Below, one piece after another: positions 41,062 through 51,292 of a stretch of DNA of 64,000 nt (positions are counted from its first letter, which is position 1; each line of letters opens with the position of its first letter). Location: contig NZ_JAIUCY010000004.1 in assembly GCF_020179755.1 (NCBI RefSeq), positions 248,001 to 312,000 on the forward strand. Direction: 5' to 3'. This stretch comes from Herbaspirillum sp. alder98. GTDB lineage: Bacteria; Pseudomonadota; Gammaproteobacteria; Burkholderiales; Burkholderiaceae_D. The notes under the pieces were generated by a model. It did not search any database. It saw only the letters and a program-made list of their open reading frames with translations, and was not told the origin of the DNA. The position numbers and the translations under genes were made by a program.

Positions 41062-42521
41062 GCGAAGACATTCTGATCAACATCACCCCGCAGGAAACAC
41101 GCGTAGCGTTGATCCTGCAGGGCGCAGTACAAGAGTTGCACATCGAGCGCACGCTGTCGCGCGGGCTGGCGGGCAACATCTATCTGGGCAAGGTGGTACG
41201 GGTGCTGCCGGGCATGCAATCGGCCTTCATCGACATCGGCCTGGAGCGTGCCGCGTTCCTGCACGTGGCCGATATCTGGGAAGCGCGTTCCCACGATGGC
41301 CAGAACAGCCCCGCCATTCCTATCGAAAAACTGCTGCACGATGGCCAGACCGTGACCGTGCAGGTGATCAAGGACCCGATCGGCACCAAGGGCGCGCGGC
41401 TGTCGACGCAGATCTCGATCGCCGGTCGCATGCTGGTGTACCTGCCGCAAGACAAGCACATCGGCATATCGCAGCGGATCGAGAACGAAGCCGAGCGCGA
41501 ACTGTTGCGCGGCAAGGTGCAGGCGCTGCTGCCGCCCGAGGAAAAAGGCGGCTTCATCATCCGCACCATGGCCGAGGATGCCTCCGACGCCGATTTGCAG
41601 ATGGATGTCGAATACCTGCGCAAGACCTGGGCCACCATCGTCAAGCAGAGCAAGACCCGGCCTGCCCCGGCCCTGCTGCATCAAGACCTGTCGCTGGCCC
41701 AGCGCGTGCTGCGCGACTTCGTCGGCGACGACACGGCGACGATACAGGTCGATTCGCGCGAGAACTTCAACAAGCTGCAGGAGTTCGGCACCATCTATAC
41801 GCCCTCGGTGCTGACCAAGCTCACCCATTACCGGGGCGAGCGGCCGCTGTTCGACCTGTACGGCGTGGAAGAAGAGATCGAACGCGCGCTGGGTCGGCGG
41901 GTCGACCTGAAGTCGGGTGGCTACCTGATCGTCGACCAGACCGAGGCGATGACCACCATCGACGTCAACACCGGCAGTTTCGTCAACGGCCGCAACTTCG
42001 ACGACACCATCTTCAAGACCAACCTCGAGGCCGCGCATGCGATTGCCCGCCAGTTGCGCTTGCGCAACCTGGGCGGCATCATCATCCTCGACTTCATCGA
42101 TATGGAAAACACCGAGCATCGCCACGCGGTGCTGGCCGAACTGGGCAAGGCGTTGCAGCGCGACCGCACCAAGATCTCGGTGTCGGGCTTCTCGACGCTG
42201 GGCCTGGTGGAGATGACCCGCAAGCGCACCCGCGAATCGCTGGCCCACATCCTGTGCGAGACCTGTCCGGCCTGCAAGGGACGCGGCCAGGTCAAGACCT
42301 CGCGCACGGTGTGCTACGAGATCCTGCGCGAGGTGATGCGCGAAGCCAAGCAGTTCAACCCGCGCGAATTCCGCATCCTCGCCTCGCAACTGGTGGTAGA
42401 CCTGTTCCTGGAAGAAGAATCGCAGCACCTGGCGATGCTGGGCGACTTCATTGGCAAGCCGATTTCGTTGCAGGTGCAGAGTGATTACCAGCAGGAGCAG
42501 TACGACATCATCCTGATGTGA
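41058..42521 (+). CDS. rng: Ribonuclease G
   Basis: A 487-residue endoribonuclease of the RNase E/G family that matures the 5' end of 16S rRNA and takes part in mRNA decay. It has an N-terminal S1 domain (GNIYLGKVVRVLPGMQSAFIDIGLERAAFLH), the DNase I-like catalytic part with DVNTGSFVNG and GGIIILDFIDM carrying the metal-binding Asp residues, and the Zn-link CETCPACKGRG. It lacks the long scaffold tail of RNase E, which makes it RNase G. Coupled to maf by ATGA overlap. Confidence 0.96.
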   Translation: MSEDILINITPQETRVALILQGAVQELHIERTLSRGLAGNIYLGKVVRVLPGMQSAFIDIGLERAAFLHVADIWEARSHDGQNSPAIPIEKLLHDGQTVTVQVIKDPIGTKGARLSTQISIAGRMLVYLPQDKHIGISQRIENEAERELLRGKVQALLPPEEKGGFIIRTMAEDASDADLQMDVEYLRKTWATIVKQSKTRPAPALLHQDLSLAQRVLRDFVGDDTATIQVDSRENFNKLQEFGTIYTPSVLTKLTHYRGERPLFDLYGVEEEIERALGRRVDLKSGGYLIVDQTEAMTTIDVNTGSFVNGRNFDDTIFKTNLEAAHAIARQLRLRNLGGIIILDFIDMENTEHRHAVLAELGKALQRDRTKISVSGFSTLGLVEMTRKRTRESLAHILCETCPACKGRGQVKTSRTVCYEILREVMREAKQFNPREFRILASQLVVDLFLEEESQHLAMLGDFIGKPISLQVQSDYQQEQYDIILM

Positions 42522-42561
42522 CGTGGCGCACGGCATAACAAATCATTGGTATGGCGATTAA

Positions 42562-42591
42562 AACGGGCCTGGGGATAACCCCAGGCCCGTT
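42562..42591. terminator. Bidirectional terminator between rng and glgX
   Basis: AACGGGCCTGGGG (42562-42574) and CCCCAGGCCCGTT (42579-42591) form a perfect 13-bp stem with a 4-nt loop. On the minus strand it is followed by TTAATC, so it should serve glgX as well as rng. Confidence 0.8.
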
Positions 42592-42624
42592 CTGCATTGC
42601 GCTTACCCTCAAGCAAAAGTGAGG

Positions 42625-44784
42625 TCAGCCCAGCACGAACAGCAGCATCGAATGCGCTGACACGACATACTCGTGGCCGGCATCGAATACCGGCTGTTCG
42701 TCGCGGGCCGGCACGTTGGTATCGATCAGCCCTTTCCAGCGCTGCCCGTTCGGCCCCTTTGGCAAGGTGAAGTTGACGACGTCATGATGGCTATTGAAGA
42801 CCAGCAGCAGGGTCTGGTCAGCCGCCGCCCGCCGCAGGTTGCTGATGCGCGCCCGACCATCGAGCACCAGGCCGAAGCACTTCATCGCCCCATCCTGCCA
42901 TTGCTCCTCGCTCAAGGTCACGCCGGCCGGCGAAATCCAGTCGGCATCCACCGTATCCAGGTCTTCATTGAGCTCGCCATTCATGAATCGGCTGCGGCGC
43001 AGCACCGGCATCTTGCCGCGCAGCTTGAGCAATTCGGCGGTGAACCGCAGTTGCGCGCGACCGCGCTCATCGATCTGGTCCCATTGCAGCCAGCTGATGT
43101 CGTTGTCCTGGCAATAGGCGTTGTTGTTGCCGCCCTGGCTGCGGCCGAATTCGTCGCCCGCCAGCAGCATCGGCGTGCCCTGGGCCAGCAGCAACGTCGC
43201 CAGCAGGTTGCGCTTCTGGCGCTCGCGCAATTCGATGATGGATTCATCATCGGTGGCACCCTCCGCACCGCAGTTCCACGAGCGATTGTCGGAATGACCG
43301 TCGCGATTGTCTTCGCCATTGGCCTCGTTGTGCTTGTCGTTGTAGCTGACTAGGTCGTGCAGCGTGAAGCCGTCGTGGGCGGTGATGAAATTGACGCTCG
43401 ACCAGGCGCGGCGTCCACGCTTGTCGAACAGGTCGGCCGATCCGGCAAAGCGGGTGGCGAAGTCGGCCGCCATGCCTTCGTCGCCTTTCCAGAAGGCCCG
43501 CACCTGATCGCGGAACTTGTCGTTCCATTCGGCCCATCCCGGCGGAAACTCGCCGACCTGGTAACCGCCTGGGCCACAATCCCATGGCTCGGCGATCAGC
43601 TTGACCGCCGCCAGCACCGGGTCTTGCAGGCAGGCATTGAGGAAACCGCTACTCAGGTCGAAACCATGGTTCTCACGCCCCAGGATGGTGGCGAGGTCGA
43701 AACGGAAGCCGTCGACATGTTGCTCCAGCACCCAGTAGCGCAGGCTGTCGGCAACCATCTGCATGACCCGTGGATGCGACAGGTTAAGTGTATTGCCGGT
43801 GCCGGTGTCGTTGATGTAGTAGCGCCGCTCATCCGGCATCAAGCGATAGTACGAGGCATTGTCGATCCCCTTGAAACTAAGCGTGGGCCCCAGCTCGTTG
43901 CCTTCGGCGGTGTGGTTGTAGACCACGTCGAGGATGACTTCGATGCCGGCCTCGTGCAACGCATCGACCGTGCTCCTGAATTCGCCCGATTGCGCGCCGG
44001 AAAAATACCTGGGATCAGCGGCAAAAAAGCCGATGCTGTTATAGCCCCAGTAATTGGTCAGCCCTTTTTCGAGCAGATGGGCATCGTTGACGAAGGAATG
44101 CACCGGCAGCAGCTCCAGCGAACTGACGCCCAGTTGCCGCAGATGATCGATGATGGCCGGCGAGGACAGCCCGGCAAATGTGCCGCGCTGCGCTTCGGGC
44201 ACCTGCGGATGGCACTTGGTCAGGCCCTTGACGTGGGCCTCATAGAAGACTGTCCGGTCCCAGGGCACGCGGTGGCCGGTCGGCACATTGATGTCGGCGG
44301 TCGGCTCGACCACGACGCACTTGGGAACGAAGGGTGCGCTGTCGCGGCTGTCGAAGCTCAAGTCCTTGTCGGGACTGTCGAGATCGTAGGCGAAGATTTC
44401 GGGCGCCCATTTCAGTTCGCCCAGATGCCGCTTGGCATAGGGGTCCATCAACAGCTTGTTGGGATTGAAGCGATGGCCGTTCTGCGGGTCATACGGGCCG
44501 TGCACCCGGTAACCATAGACGGTGCCCGGCTTGAGCCCTTCCACGAACACGTGCCAGACCTCGTCGGTGTACTCGGGCATGGAGATGCGGGCGATTTCGG
44601 TTTCGCCCTTTTCATCGAACAGACACAGATCGACCCCGGTGGCATTGGCCGAGAACAGGGCAAAGTTGACGCCATCCTCCCGACAGCTGGCGCCACGAGG
44701 GAACGGCGACCCTTCGCGGACCCGCTGCAGGTAGTCGGAATTGGCCGGCGCACCGGAGATGGCTTGCTTGACGTCGTCTTTCAT
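42625..44784 (-). CDS. glgX: Glycogen debranching enzyme GlgX
   Basis: A 719-residue GH13 isoamylase-type enzyme that cleaves alpha-1,6 branches of limit glycogen. It has an N-terminal carbohydrate-binding domain (SPFPRGASCREDGVNFALFSANATGVDLCLFD), then the catalytic barrel with DVVYNHTAEGNELGP, DGFRFDLATILGRE (nucleophile Asp), LIAEPWDCGPGGYQVGEFPPGW (acid/base Glu) and FITAHDGFTLHDLVSYNDKHNEANGE. No glgA, glgB, glgC or glgP is nearby, so this is a stand-alone copy. It is divergent from the polysaccharide cluster with about 300 bp between. Confidence 0.95.
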   Translation of the reverse strand: MKDDVKQAISGAPANSDYLQRVREGSPFPRGASCREDGVNFALFSANATGVDLCLFDEKGETEIARISMPEYTDEVWHVFVEGLKPGTVYGYRVHGPYDPQNGHRFNPNKLLMDPYAKRHLGELKWAPEIFAYDLDSPDKDLSFDSRDSAPFVPKCVVVEPTADINVPTGHRVPWDRTVFYEAHVKGLTKCHPQVPEAQRGTFAGLSSPAIIDHLRQLGVSSLELLPVHSFVNDAHLLEKGLTNYWGYNSIGFFAADPRYFSGAQSGEFRSTVDALHEAGIEVILDVVYNHTAEGNELGPTLSFKGIDNASYYRLMPDERRYYINDTGTGNTLNLSHPRVMQMVADSLRYWVLEQHVDGFRFDLATILGRENHGFDLSSGFLNACLQDPVLAAVKLIAEPWDCGPGGYQVGEFPPGWAEWNDKFRDQVRAFWKGDEGMAADFATRFAGSADLFDKRGRRAWSSVNFITAHDGFTLHDLVSYNDKHNEANGEDNRDGHSDNRSWNCGAEGATDDESIIELRERQKRNLLATLLLAQGTPMLLAGDEFGRSQGGNNNAYCQDNDISWLQWDQIDERGRAQLRFTAELLKLRGKMPVLRRSRFMNGELNEDLDTVDADWISPAGVTLSEEQWQDGAMKCFGLVLDGRARISNLRRAAADQTLLLVFNSHHDVVNFTLPKGPNGQRWKGLIDTNVPARDEQPVFDAGHEYVVSAHSMLLFVLG

Positions 44785-45082
44785 GATCGGGGCGAATAAA
44801 AGGAGGTAAAAAGGCGAACGGGAGCGACGTCATCCATCATCAGATTGACAACTTTGCGCGCACCGACCGGGACCAGCCTGCGCAGTGTATGCAAGCGCTG
44901 TCGCGCGCACAGTCGGTAAATGACGCTAGATGGTGTAGGTGGATAGCTCAACCGCAGCACCCAATGACCGCCATCGGGACCGGCGACGCAGCCTCAGCCA
45001 TGCATTACAATGGCGGGTTTAACAAAATTCGGAGCTGATCGCCCTCGCCTGCGATCTTTTGCCCGCCCTTTGTCTTCCCCAG

Positions 45083-46300
45083 ATGATTGCTTACACCTCC
45101 ATTGCCGTGTTCCTCTTCTCAGCGATCGCGCTGGTGGTGCCAAGCGGCTTTTCGCTGGGGGCATTGCTATTGCTACTGGGGGCATTGGCGCTGGTTCATC
45201 CGGCCGCCCGGCGGATCCGGCCGGATCGGACCGACTGGCTGGTCATCAGTGCCTTCCTGCTGTATTTCGCCGTCAATGTGATCAATAACCTGATCCACCA
45301 TGCCCAACCAGCCGAATATGATGCGCCGCTGCGCTTTGCGCTGGCTGTGCCGGCGCTGCTACTGCTGCGCGCCTATCCCCCGCGCAGCTGGGCGCTATGG
45401 TCGGGGGCGGCGCTGGGCGGCATCGGCGCCGGCTTGCTGAGTCTGTGGCTGGTGTTGGCGCACCAGGTCGAGCGCCCGTCAGGCAGTACCAATCCGATTC
45501 AATACGGCAACATCAGCCTGGTGCTGGCCGTGTTGTGCCTGTCCGGCCTGACATGGGCAATCGGTGAACGACGCGGCAAGGGCTGGCTCATCCTGCTGAC
45601 GGCTGGTGCCGTACTGGCCGGCCTGGCTTCGTTGCTCAGCGGCAGCCGCGGCAGTTGGCTGGCATTGCCGGTCTGCCTGGCTGTGGCCATCTATCTGCTG
45701 ATGCGCGCCGACCGGCCGCGGCTGGTCGTCAAGATCCTTGCCGGAACCGGCGTCGGCATGGCGCTGCTATGGGCGCTGCCGCAAAGCGGCCTGCGAGCGC
45801 GCACGGAAGTTGCGTTCAGCGAAGCGGGACAGTACCAGCAACGCCGCGAGGCAGATTCTTCGATTGGCGCACGGCTCGACATGCTGCGCACAGGGTTGAT
45901 GATGGCGCCCGGTCACTTGCTCATCGGCTGGGGCAAGCAAGGCATGTTCAACTACAAGGCCAGCCTGGTCGATCAGGGCCTGGCCGCTGCCTCGATCCGT
46001 GAACATACTCACTTGCACAATGAATACCTGGATGCGCTGGTCAAGCGCGGCATACCGGGTCTGCTGGCTTTGGTGCTGCTCTATCTGATGCCGCTGGTCG
46101 CGTTTGTGCAGGCCGGAACCCGCAACGGCACTACTGCCCGCCCCTATGCAATCGCCGCAACAATGCTGCTGCTCAGCTACCTTGCGTTCGGGATGACCCA
46201 GGCTTTCCTGACCCATAACAACGGTGTCATGATCCTGGCCTTCCTGATCGCCATTTTGTGGGGGCTGGTGCGCCGGCCGCCACTGGCAGCAGCCCCATGA
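45083..46300 (+). CDS. O-antigen ligase/polymerase-like membrane protein (WaaL/Wzy_C)
   Basis: A 405-residue protein with about ten hydrophobic helices and the large periplasmic loop of the Wzy_C/WaaL family. The loop carries SGSRGSWLALPVCL, then LIGWGKQGMFNYKA and the conserved HTHLHNEYLDALVKRGIPGL. The Arg and His residues in that loop are the ones needed for ligation or polymerisation of surface glycans. It begins a rightward cluster with msbA and glycosyltransferases, so it most likely attaches glycan to lipid A-core. I chose ATG 45083 because the first membrane helix starts there. Confidence 0.82.
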   Translation: MIAYTSIAVFLFSAIALVVPSGFSLGALLLLLGALALVHPAARRIRPDRTDWLVISAFLLYFAVNVINNLIHHAQPAEYDAPLRFALAVPALLLLRAYPPRSWALWSGAALGGIGAGLLSLWLVLAHQVERPSGSTNPIQYGNISLVLAVLCLSGLTWAIGERRGKGWLILLTAGAVLAGLASLLSGSRGSWLALPVCLAVAIYLLMRADRPRLVVKILAGTGVGMALLWALPQSGLRARTEVAFSEAGQYQQRREADSSIGARLDMLRTGLMMAPGHLLIGWGKQGMFNYKASLVDQGLAAASIREHTHLHNEYLDALVKRGIPGLLALVLLYLMPLVAFVQAGTRNGTTARPYAIAATMLLLSYLAFGMTQAFLTHNNGVMILAFLIAILWGLVRRPPLAAAP

Positions 46301-46352
46301 TGTCGAATACCGACGTTGTCTTCAGCGTCAATTGCTTTACAAGGATGATTAA

Positions 46353-48080
46353 ATGTTGCCCTCCAATATAAAAAGGCTGGCCGCCCTGCACCGGCCCTAC
46401 AAGAAGCGCCTGGCGCTCGCCTTCCTCGGCATGATCGTGACTGCCGCCACCGAGCCGGTGGTGCCCTATATCTTCAAGGTCCTGCTGGACAAGGGCTTTG
46501 TCGGCAAGCCGGAATTTTCATTGTGGCTGGTGCCGGCAGCGGTGATCGGCATCTTCTTCATTCGCGGCATCTCCACCTTCACCAGCTCATACATGATGAC
46601 CTGGGTCTCGACCCGCATTCTCAACGAACTGCGCCGCCAGATGTTTGCGCGAATGCTTGATCTGCCGGTGCACTTCTATGCCAGCAATACAGTGGGCAAG
46701 GTCATCAACTCCATGATGTTCGAGGTACAGCAGATCATCGACATGGTGACCAAGGTATTTACCTCGATCGTTCGTTCTGCACTGACCGTGCTTGGTTTGC
46801 TGGCCTGGCTGCTGTACCTGAACTGGCAGTTGACCATCGTCACGCTGATACTGCTGCCGCTGGTGGCCATCGTGGTCCGCAGCACCGGCAAGCGCCTGAA
46901 GAAACTGAATCGCGACTCGCTGGCCGTCAATGCGGAGTTGACCCAGTTGGTCGAGGAGACTACCCGCGCCCAACAGGTCATCAAGATCTTCGGCGGCCAG
47001 TCGTACGAAAAACAGCGCTTCCACCTGCGTGCCGAGAACCTGCGTCGCTACACCATGCGCATGACCGCAGCCTTTGCCTCGACCGTGCCGATTACCCAGC
47101 TGATGACCGCATGCGCGGTGGCGGTGGTGATCGTGATGGCGCTGATCCAGTCCGGCAACGGCCAGATCACCGTCGGCGGCTTCGTGTCGTTCATCACGGC
47201 CATGCTGATGCTGCTGACGCCGCTGAAGCAATTGGCCGAAGTCAATGGCCCGCTGCAACGCGGCATGGCTGCCGCCGAAGAGGTCTACAAGCTGATCGAT
47301 AAACCGATCGAGCGCATCGGTGGCGCCACACTCGCTAGCCGGGCCCGTGGCAATGTCGATTTCGTCGATGTCGGTTTCGCCTATCCCGGCCATGAGCAAC
47401 TGGCCTTGCAGGGAATCAACCTCAACGTGCAGGCCGGCGAAACCATCGCCTTCGTGGGCATGTCGGGCGGCGGCAAGTCGACGCTGGTGAGCCTGATTCC
47501 CGGCTTCCACTCGGTCACCTCCGGCCAGATCCTGCTGGACGGCCAGGACATCGAATCCATTTCGCTGCTCAGCCTGCGCCAGCAGATCGCCATGGTGAGC
47601 CAGAACACCGTGCTGTTCGACGATACCCTGGCCGCCAATATCGCCTATGGCGACGAACATCCCGACCCGGCACGCATTACCGCCGCGCTGGAAGCAGCGC
47701 ACCTGGGCGATGTGGTGCAAGGGCTGCCGGATGGCCTGGCCACGCGCATCGGCGATAACGGTTCACGCCTGTCGGGCGGCCAGCGCCAGCGGGTGGCGAT
47801 CGCCCGCGCCATCTACAAGGATGCGCCGATCCTGATCCTGGACGAAGCCACCTCGGCGCTCGATACCGAATCCGAACGCGCCGTGCAGGCAGCGCTGGAC
47901 CGATTGATGCAGGGCCGCACCACCTTCGTCATCGCACACCGCCTGTCGACTATCGAACGCGCCGACCGGATCGTGGTGCTGTCACATGGACAGGTCGCCG
48001 AAATCGGCAGCCACCAGCAGCTGCTGAGCCGCGAAGGTGTCTACGCCAACCTGTATCGCCTGCAGTTTTCCCAGCAATAA
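46353..48080 (+). CDS. msbA: Lipid A export ABC transporter MsbA
   Basis: A 575-residue half-transporter with six membrane helices in residues 15-310 (for example VVPYIFKVLLDKGF, TVLGLLAWLLYLNWQLTIVTLILLPLVAIVV) and a C-terminal ATPase: Walker A GMSGGGKST near 370, Q-loop QQIAMVSQNTVLF, signature LSGGQRQRVAIARA and Walker B ILILDEATSALD. It flips lipid A-core across the inner membrane as a homodimer. AAGGA precedes the ATG. It sits between the ligase-like gene and three glycosyltransferase genes, consistent with LPS-core assembly. It could also carry other lipid-linked substrates. Confidence 0.92.
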   Translation: MLPSNIKRLAALHRPYKKRLALAFLGMIVTAATEPVVPYIFKVLLDKGFVGKPEFSLWLVPAAVIGIFFIRGISTFTSSYMMTWVSTRILNELRRQMFARMLDLPVHFYASNTVGKVINSMMFEVQQIIDMVTKVFTSIVRSALTVLGLLAWLLYLNWQLTIVTLILLPLVAIVVRSTGKRLKKLNRDSLAVNAELTQLVEETTRAQQVIKIFGGQSYEKQRFHLRAENLRRYTMRMTAAFASTVPITQLMTACAVAVVIVMALIQSGNGQITVGGFVSFITAMLMLLTPLKQLAEVNGPLQRGMAAAEEVYKLIDKPIERIGGATLASRARGNVDFVDVGFAYPGHEQLALQGINLNVQAGETIAFVGMSGGGKSTLVSLIPGFHSVTSGQILLDGQDIESISLLSLRQQIAMVSQNTVLFDDTLAANIAYGDEHPDPARITAALEAAHLGDVVQGLPDGLATRIGDNGSRLSGGQRQRVAIARAIYKDAPILILDEATSALDTESERAVQAALDRLMQGRTTFVIAHRLSTIERADRIVVLSHGQVAEIGSHQQLLSREGVYANLYRLQFSQQ

Positions 48081-48092
48081 TCTGCCCGCACC

Positions 48093-49187
48093 ATGTCATC
48101 CACACTGATCCCCGCCGACCTGCTCAAGCGTTCGGACAAGATTCTCTTCATCGCCCATCTGGCCTTGGGCGACTTCACCTATCTACAAAGCTTCTTCAAG
48201 GCCTTTGCGGCGCAGAATCCGCACCTGAAGGTGCACCTGTGGGTGGACGAAGTGCGACGCACTGCCGATACGGCACAATGGCCGCACCTGAAAAAATACT
48301 CGCTCTACGACTGGGTCGGGGCCTGCCCCTTCTTTACCAAGGTCTATGACCGCACCTACAGCCCGGCGCTGTATCGCGAATCGATCGAAGAGGCCCGTCG
48401 CGAGGACTATCCCATCGTCGTCTCGCTGGCCACGCTGCGTCCGCACCTGTACGCCAGCCTGGCGCGCGAGATCGCCCCGCGCGGGCTGGTCATCGGCATG
48501 ACCAAGAAGGTCGGCCTGCTGCAGCCGCATCACCTGCTGGCCTACCGCAAGCTCGACACCGCCATGCCGGCCTACCGGGCCGAGGGCGAACACCACATCA
48601 GCGATGTCTACGCGCATTGGTTCCGGCAGTTGAGCGGACTCGAACTGAGCGCCCAGGAGCGTTTTCCGTTCGTCGATATTCCGCAGAACTGGCGCCAGGA
48701 TGCCGAACGGACCTTGCAGGCCTGGAGCTTCTCGCCGCGCGCCGGCAAGCTGGTGCTGATCAATCCCTACGCCAAGACCAAGAAGCGCTGCTGGCCGCTG
48801 GGCCATGTGGTCGAGTTGATCCGCGCCATGCAGGCCACCGAGGGCTGGCGCGACGCCTGCTTCGTCGTCAACGCCGTGCCGCAGGAACTGGCCGAGGCGC
48901 GCGCCGTGATCGGTGGCCACGCGCTGCCGCGCACCGTGCTCTTCAGTGCCGAAGACAATTTCTTCCAGCTGCCGGCATTGCTCGAGCGCTGCGACCTGAT
49001 CGTGTCGGTCGAGACCGCGGTCATGCACCTGGCCAACGCCGTGCACGTTCCGGTAGTGGCCCTAATGCGCCAGAAGAATCCCGAATGGGTACCGCTGGAC
49101 CATGCCAACAGCACCGTCATTACCGCACCCGGACGCCGCGACTGGGTCAAGGCAATCGCTGTCGAACAAGTCATGAAAGCACTCTGA
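48093..49187 (+). CDS. GT9 family glycosyltransferase (heptosyltransferase-like)
   Basis: A 364-residue GT-B enzyme of the GT9 family: ILFIAHLALGDFTYLQSFFKAF near the N-terminus, LVLINPYAKTKKRCWPLGHVVELIRAM in the nucleotide-binding half, and CDLIVSVETAVMHLANAVHVPVVALM near the end, the usual sugar-nucleotide contact. Relatives add heptose from ADP-heptose to the LPS inner core, but specificity is uncertain. It starts 12 nt after msbA and overlaps the GT8 gene by one base. Confidence 0.85.
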   Translation: MSSTLIPADLLKRSDKILFIAHLALGDFTYLQSFFKAFAAQNPHLKVHLWVDEVRRTADTAQWPHLKKYSLYDWVGACPFFTKVYDRTYSPALYRESIEEARREDYPIVVSLATLRPHLYASLAREIAPRGLVIGMTKKVGLLQPHHLLAYRKLDTAMPAYRAEGEHHISDVYAHWFRQLSGLELSAQERFPFVDIPQNWRQDAERTLQAWSFSPRAGKLVLINPYAKTKKRCWPLGHVVELIRAMQATEGWRDACFVVNAVPQELAEARAVIGGHALPRTVLFSAEDNFFQLPALLERCDLIVSVETAVMHLANAVHVPVVALMRQKNPEWVPLDHANSTVITAPGRRDWVKAIAVEQVMKAL

Positions 49188-50173
49188 TGAAACTCCCCAC
49201 GATTGAAGAAATCCAGGCGCAACCTGGCAATGGCAAGCCCAGCTTCCATATCGCCTTTTGCGTCGACAATAATTATTTTCGGGCCATGGGTGCGACCATT
49301 GCGTCGATCATCGCCAACAACCCGACGCAGCATTTCACGTTCCATGTGCTGGCCTTCGAGGTATCCGAGGATCATCAGCGGCGCCTGAAACAGCTGGAGC
49401 AGATGTATCGGGTCAAGACCGAACTGCACCTGCTGGATTTGTCGTCGTTCACCCAGTTCTCGCATTTCATCGGGCACTCGCACTATTCGCTGTCGATCTT
49501 CACGCGGCTGGTGATTCCGACCGTGCTGCGCGGCGTGACCGACCGGGTGCTGTACCTGGACGCAGACATCCTCTGCTTCAATCGTATCGACGAGATGGTC
49601 GATATGGACATCAGCGGCGACATCGCCGTGGTGGTCCCGGATGCGCCGGTGACATTGCAGCGCCGCGTCGCCGCGCTGGGCCTGGCGCATAACGAATACT
49701 TCAACGGTGGCGTGCTGTTCATCAACATCGAGAAATGGCTGGCCGAGGACATTACTGCGCAGACACTCGATGCCTTGCTCAACAGCAAGACCGACATGCG
49801 CTTCAACGACCAGGATGCACTCAACATCGTGCTCAACGGCCGCGCCCGCTACCTGTCGCCCAAGTGGAACTACCTCTACGACTTGATCCACGACCTCAAC
49901 GTCAACAAGTTTGCCTTGAAGCCGGTGGGGCGCGCGATCTTCGTGCACTTTGCAGGCGCCGTCAAACCCTGGGCGGCATGGAGTCGTCACGAGGTATGTG
50001 CGCTGTTGGCGGGCTACCTGGCGATCTCGCCGTGGGCCGACATGGAGCTGGATCAGGAACCCCGCAATACCAAGGAACTGCGCATGCATTCGCGGTTCAT
50101 GTATCGGCAGGGGCGGCCGCTGGAGAGCTTCAAATGGTATGTACGGTATCTGCGCAAGCGCGCAGCAGCATGA
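49187..50173 (+). CDS. GT8 family glycosyltransferase
   Basis: A 328-residue GT-A enzyme: FHIAFCVDNNYFRAMGATIASIIANN at the start, VLYLDADILCFNRIDEMVDM with the metal-binding DxD near residue 125, and HNEYFNGGVLFINIEKW, DQDALNIVLNGRARYLSPKWNY further on. The GT8 family includes the LPS outer-core glucosyl/galactosyltransferases (WaaI/WaaJ-like). I chose ATG 49187, which overlaps the GT9 stop, because upstream in-frame sequence is the antiparallel content of that gene and has no GT8 similarity. Confidence 0.88.
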   Translation: MKLPTIEEIQAQPGNGKPSFHIAFCVDNNYFRAMGATIASIIANNPTQHFTFHVLAFEVSEDHQRRLKQLEQMYRVKTELHLLDLSSFTQFSHFIGHSHYSLSIFTRLVIPTVLRGVTDRVLYLDADILCFNRIDEMVDMDISGDIAVVVPDAPVTLQRRVAALGLAHNEYFNGGVLFINIEKWLAEDITAQTLDALLNSKTDMRFNDQDALNIVLNGRARYLSPKWNYLYDLIHDLNVNKFALKPVGRAIFVHFAGAVKPWAAWSRHEVCALLAGYLAISPWADMELDQEPRNTKELRMHSRFMYRQGRPLESFKWYVRYLRKRAAA

Positions 50174-50197
50174 TGCTTTGAATATTATTTTTACAAT

Positions 50198-51247
50198 ATG
50201 CCAATTTCCAGCTCCCATATCCTAGTTAGCCGCCAGGACAACATCGGGGACGTCATTCTGACCCTGCCAATGATTGCCCGACTCCGAGAGTTGAACCCGA
50301 CGGCGAAAATCACGATGCTGTGCCGCGGCTATACCGTGCCGGTCGTGCGCTTGTGTGCTGACGTAGACGACGTCATCGACATAGAATCCATTGAGGATGA
50401 CCTGATCGGCTACTTGAAGCGCACGCGCGTCGACACCGTAATACTTGCGCAACCGGACCGCGCCCTGGCCTACGCTGCTTTTCTGGCGCGTGTTCGCAAT
50501 CGCATTGGCAATGCACGCCAAAAACTATATCAACTGTTTTATTGCAATCGCCGGGTACGTTTCAGCAAGGGCCTGTCAGAAGATCACGAAGCGCAAATCA
50601 ATTTCGAGTTCCTGCGACCTTATGGCGAAACCAATATTCCTCCGAGAGAGGACATTCCGGCCCTATATCATCTCGAGATTCCCGACGATCCAGTATGCAC
50701 AGCAAAGCTGGCGGGACACGCCTTCAATCTTATCCTGCATATGAAGTCCAACGGCCACGGCCGTGAATGGCCCATCGAACATTTCGTTTCTCTGGCCCAT
50801 TCATTGCAGGACAATCCCGCCATTCACATCTGGCTCACAGGCAGTGCGGCAGAGGGCGCGTGGATCGAAGAACATGGGCAAGCCATTCTCGCGCTACCCA
50901 ACGTCACCAATATCTGCGGCATGCTGAGCTTGCAGCAGCTGTCCAGCTTCATCAAGCAGGCGGATGGCCTGATCGCCAGCGGTACCGGACCATTGCATAT
51001 GTCGGCTGCCATCGGGCAGCGCACTCTCGGACTGTTCCCCCCGACCCGCCCCATGCATCCTGGACGCTGGGCCGCATTGGGCAGACGTGCGATCAATCTC
51101 ACTGCAGAGAAGAGCTGTGAGGACTGCCGGCGCATCACCACCCCCACGTGCGATTGCATGCGGCAAATAACACCAGCGACGGTGTTGCAAATCGTCCTGA
51201 GCTGGGAAGCCGACCAGAAAAGCCTCAGTCAGGCAAATCAGTCCTGA
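50198..51247 (+). CDS. GT9 family glycosyltransferase (second copy)
   Basis: A 349-residue GT9 enzyme: ILVSRQDNIGDVILTLPMIARLRELNP at the N-terminus (the canonical heptosyltransferase start), FNLILHMKSNGHGREWPIEHFVSLA, and ADGLIASGTGPLHMSAAIGQRTLGLFPPTRPMHPGRWAALG near 265-300. A Cys cluster at the C-terminus (CEDCRRITTPTCDCM) resembles the metal-type knuckle seen in some LPS heptosyltransferases. Composition is visibly less GC-rich than the upstream cluster, suggesting a different origin. It converges with the second ligase-like gene. Confidence 0.87.
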   Translation: MPISSSHILVSRQDNIGDVILTLPMIARLRELNPTAKITMLCRGYTVPVVRLCADVDDVIDIESIEDDLIGYLKRTRVDTVILAQPDRALAYAAFLARVRNRIGNARQKLYQLFYCNRRVRFSKGLSEDHEAQINFEFLRPYGETNIPPREDIPALYHLEIPDDPVCTAKLAGHAFNLILHMKSNGHGREWPIEHFVSLAHSLQDNPAIHIWLTGSAAEGAWIEEHGQAILALPNVTNICGMLSLQQLSSFIKQADGLIASGTGPLHMSAAIGQRTLGLFPPTRPMHPGRWAALGRRAINLTAEKSCEDCRRITTPTCDCMRQITPATVLQIVLSWEADQKSLSQANQS

Positions 51248-51292
51248 GGCAATCATTAGCGCAGCAGAAGCAGCAGCTCCATTCAGGTCAAC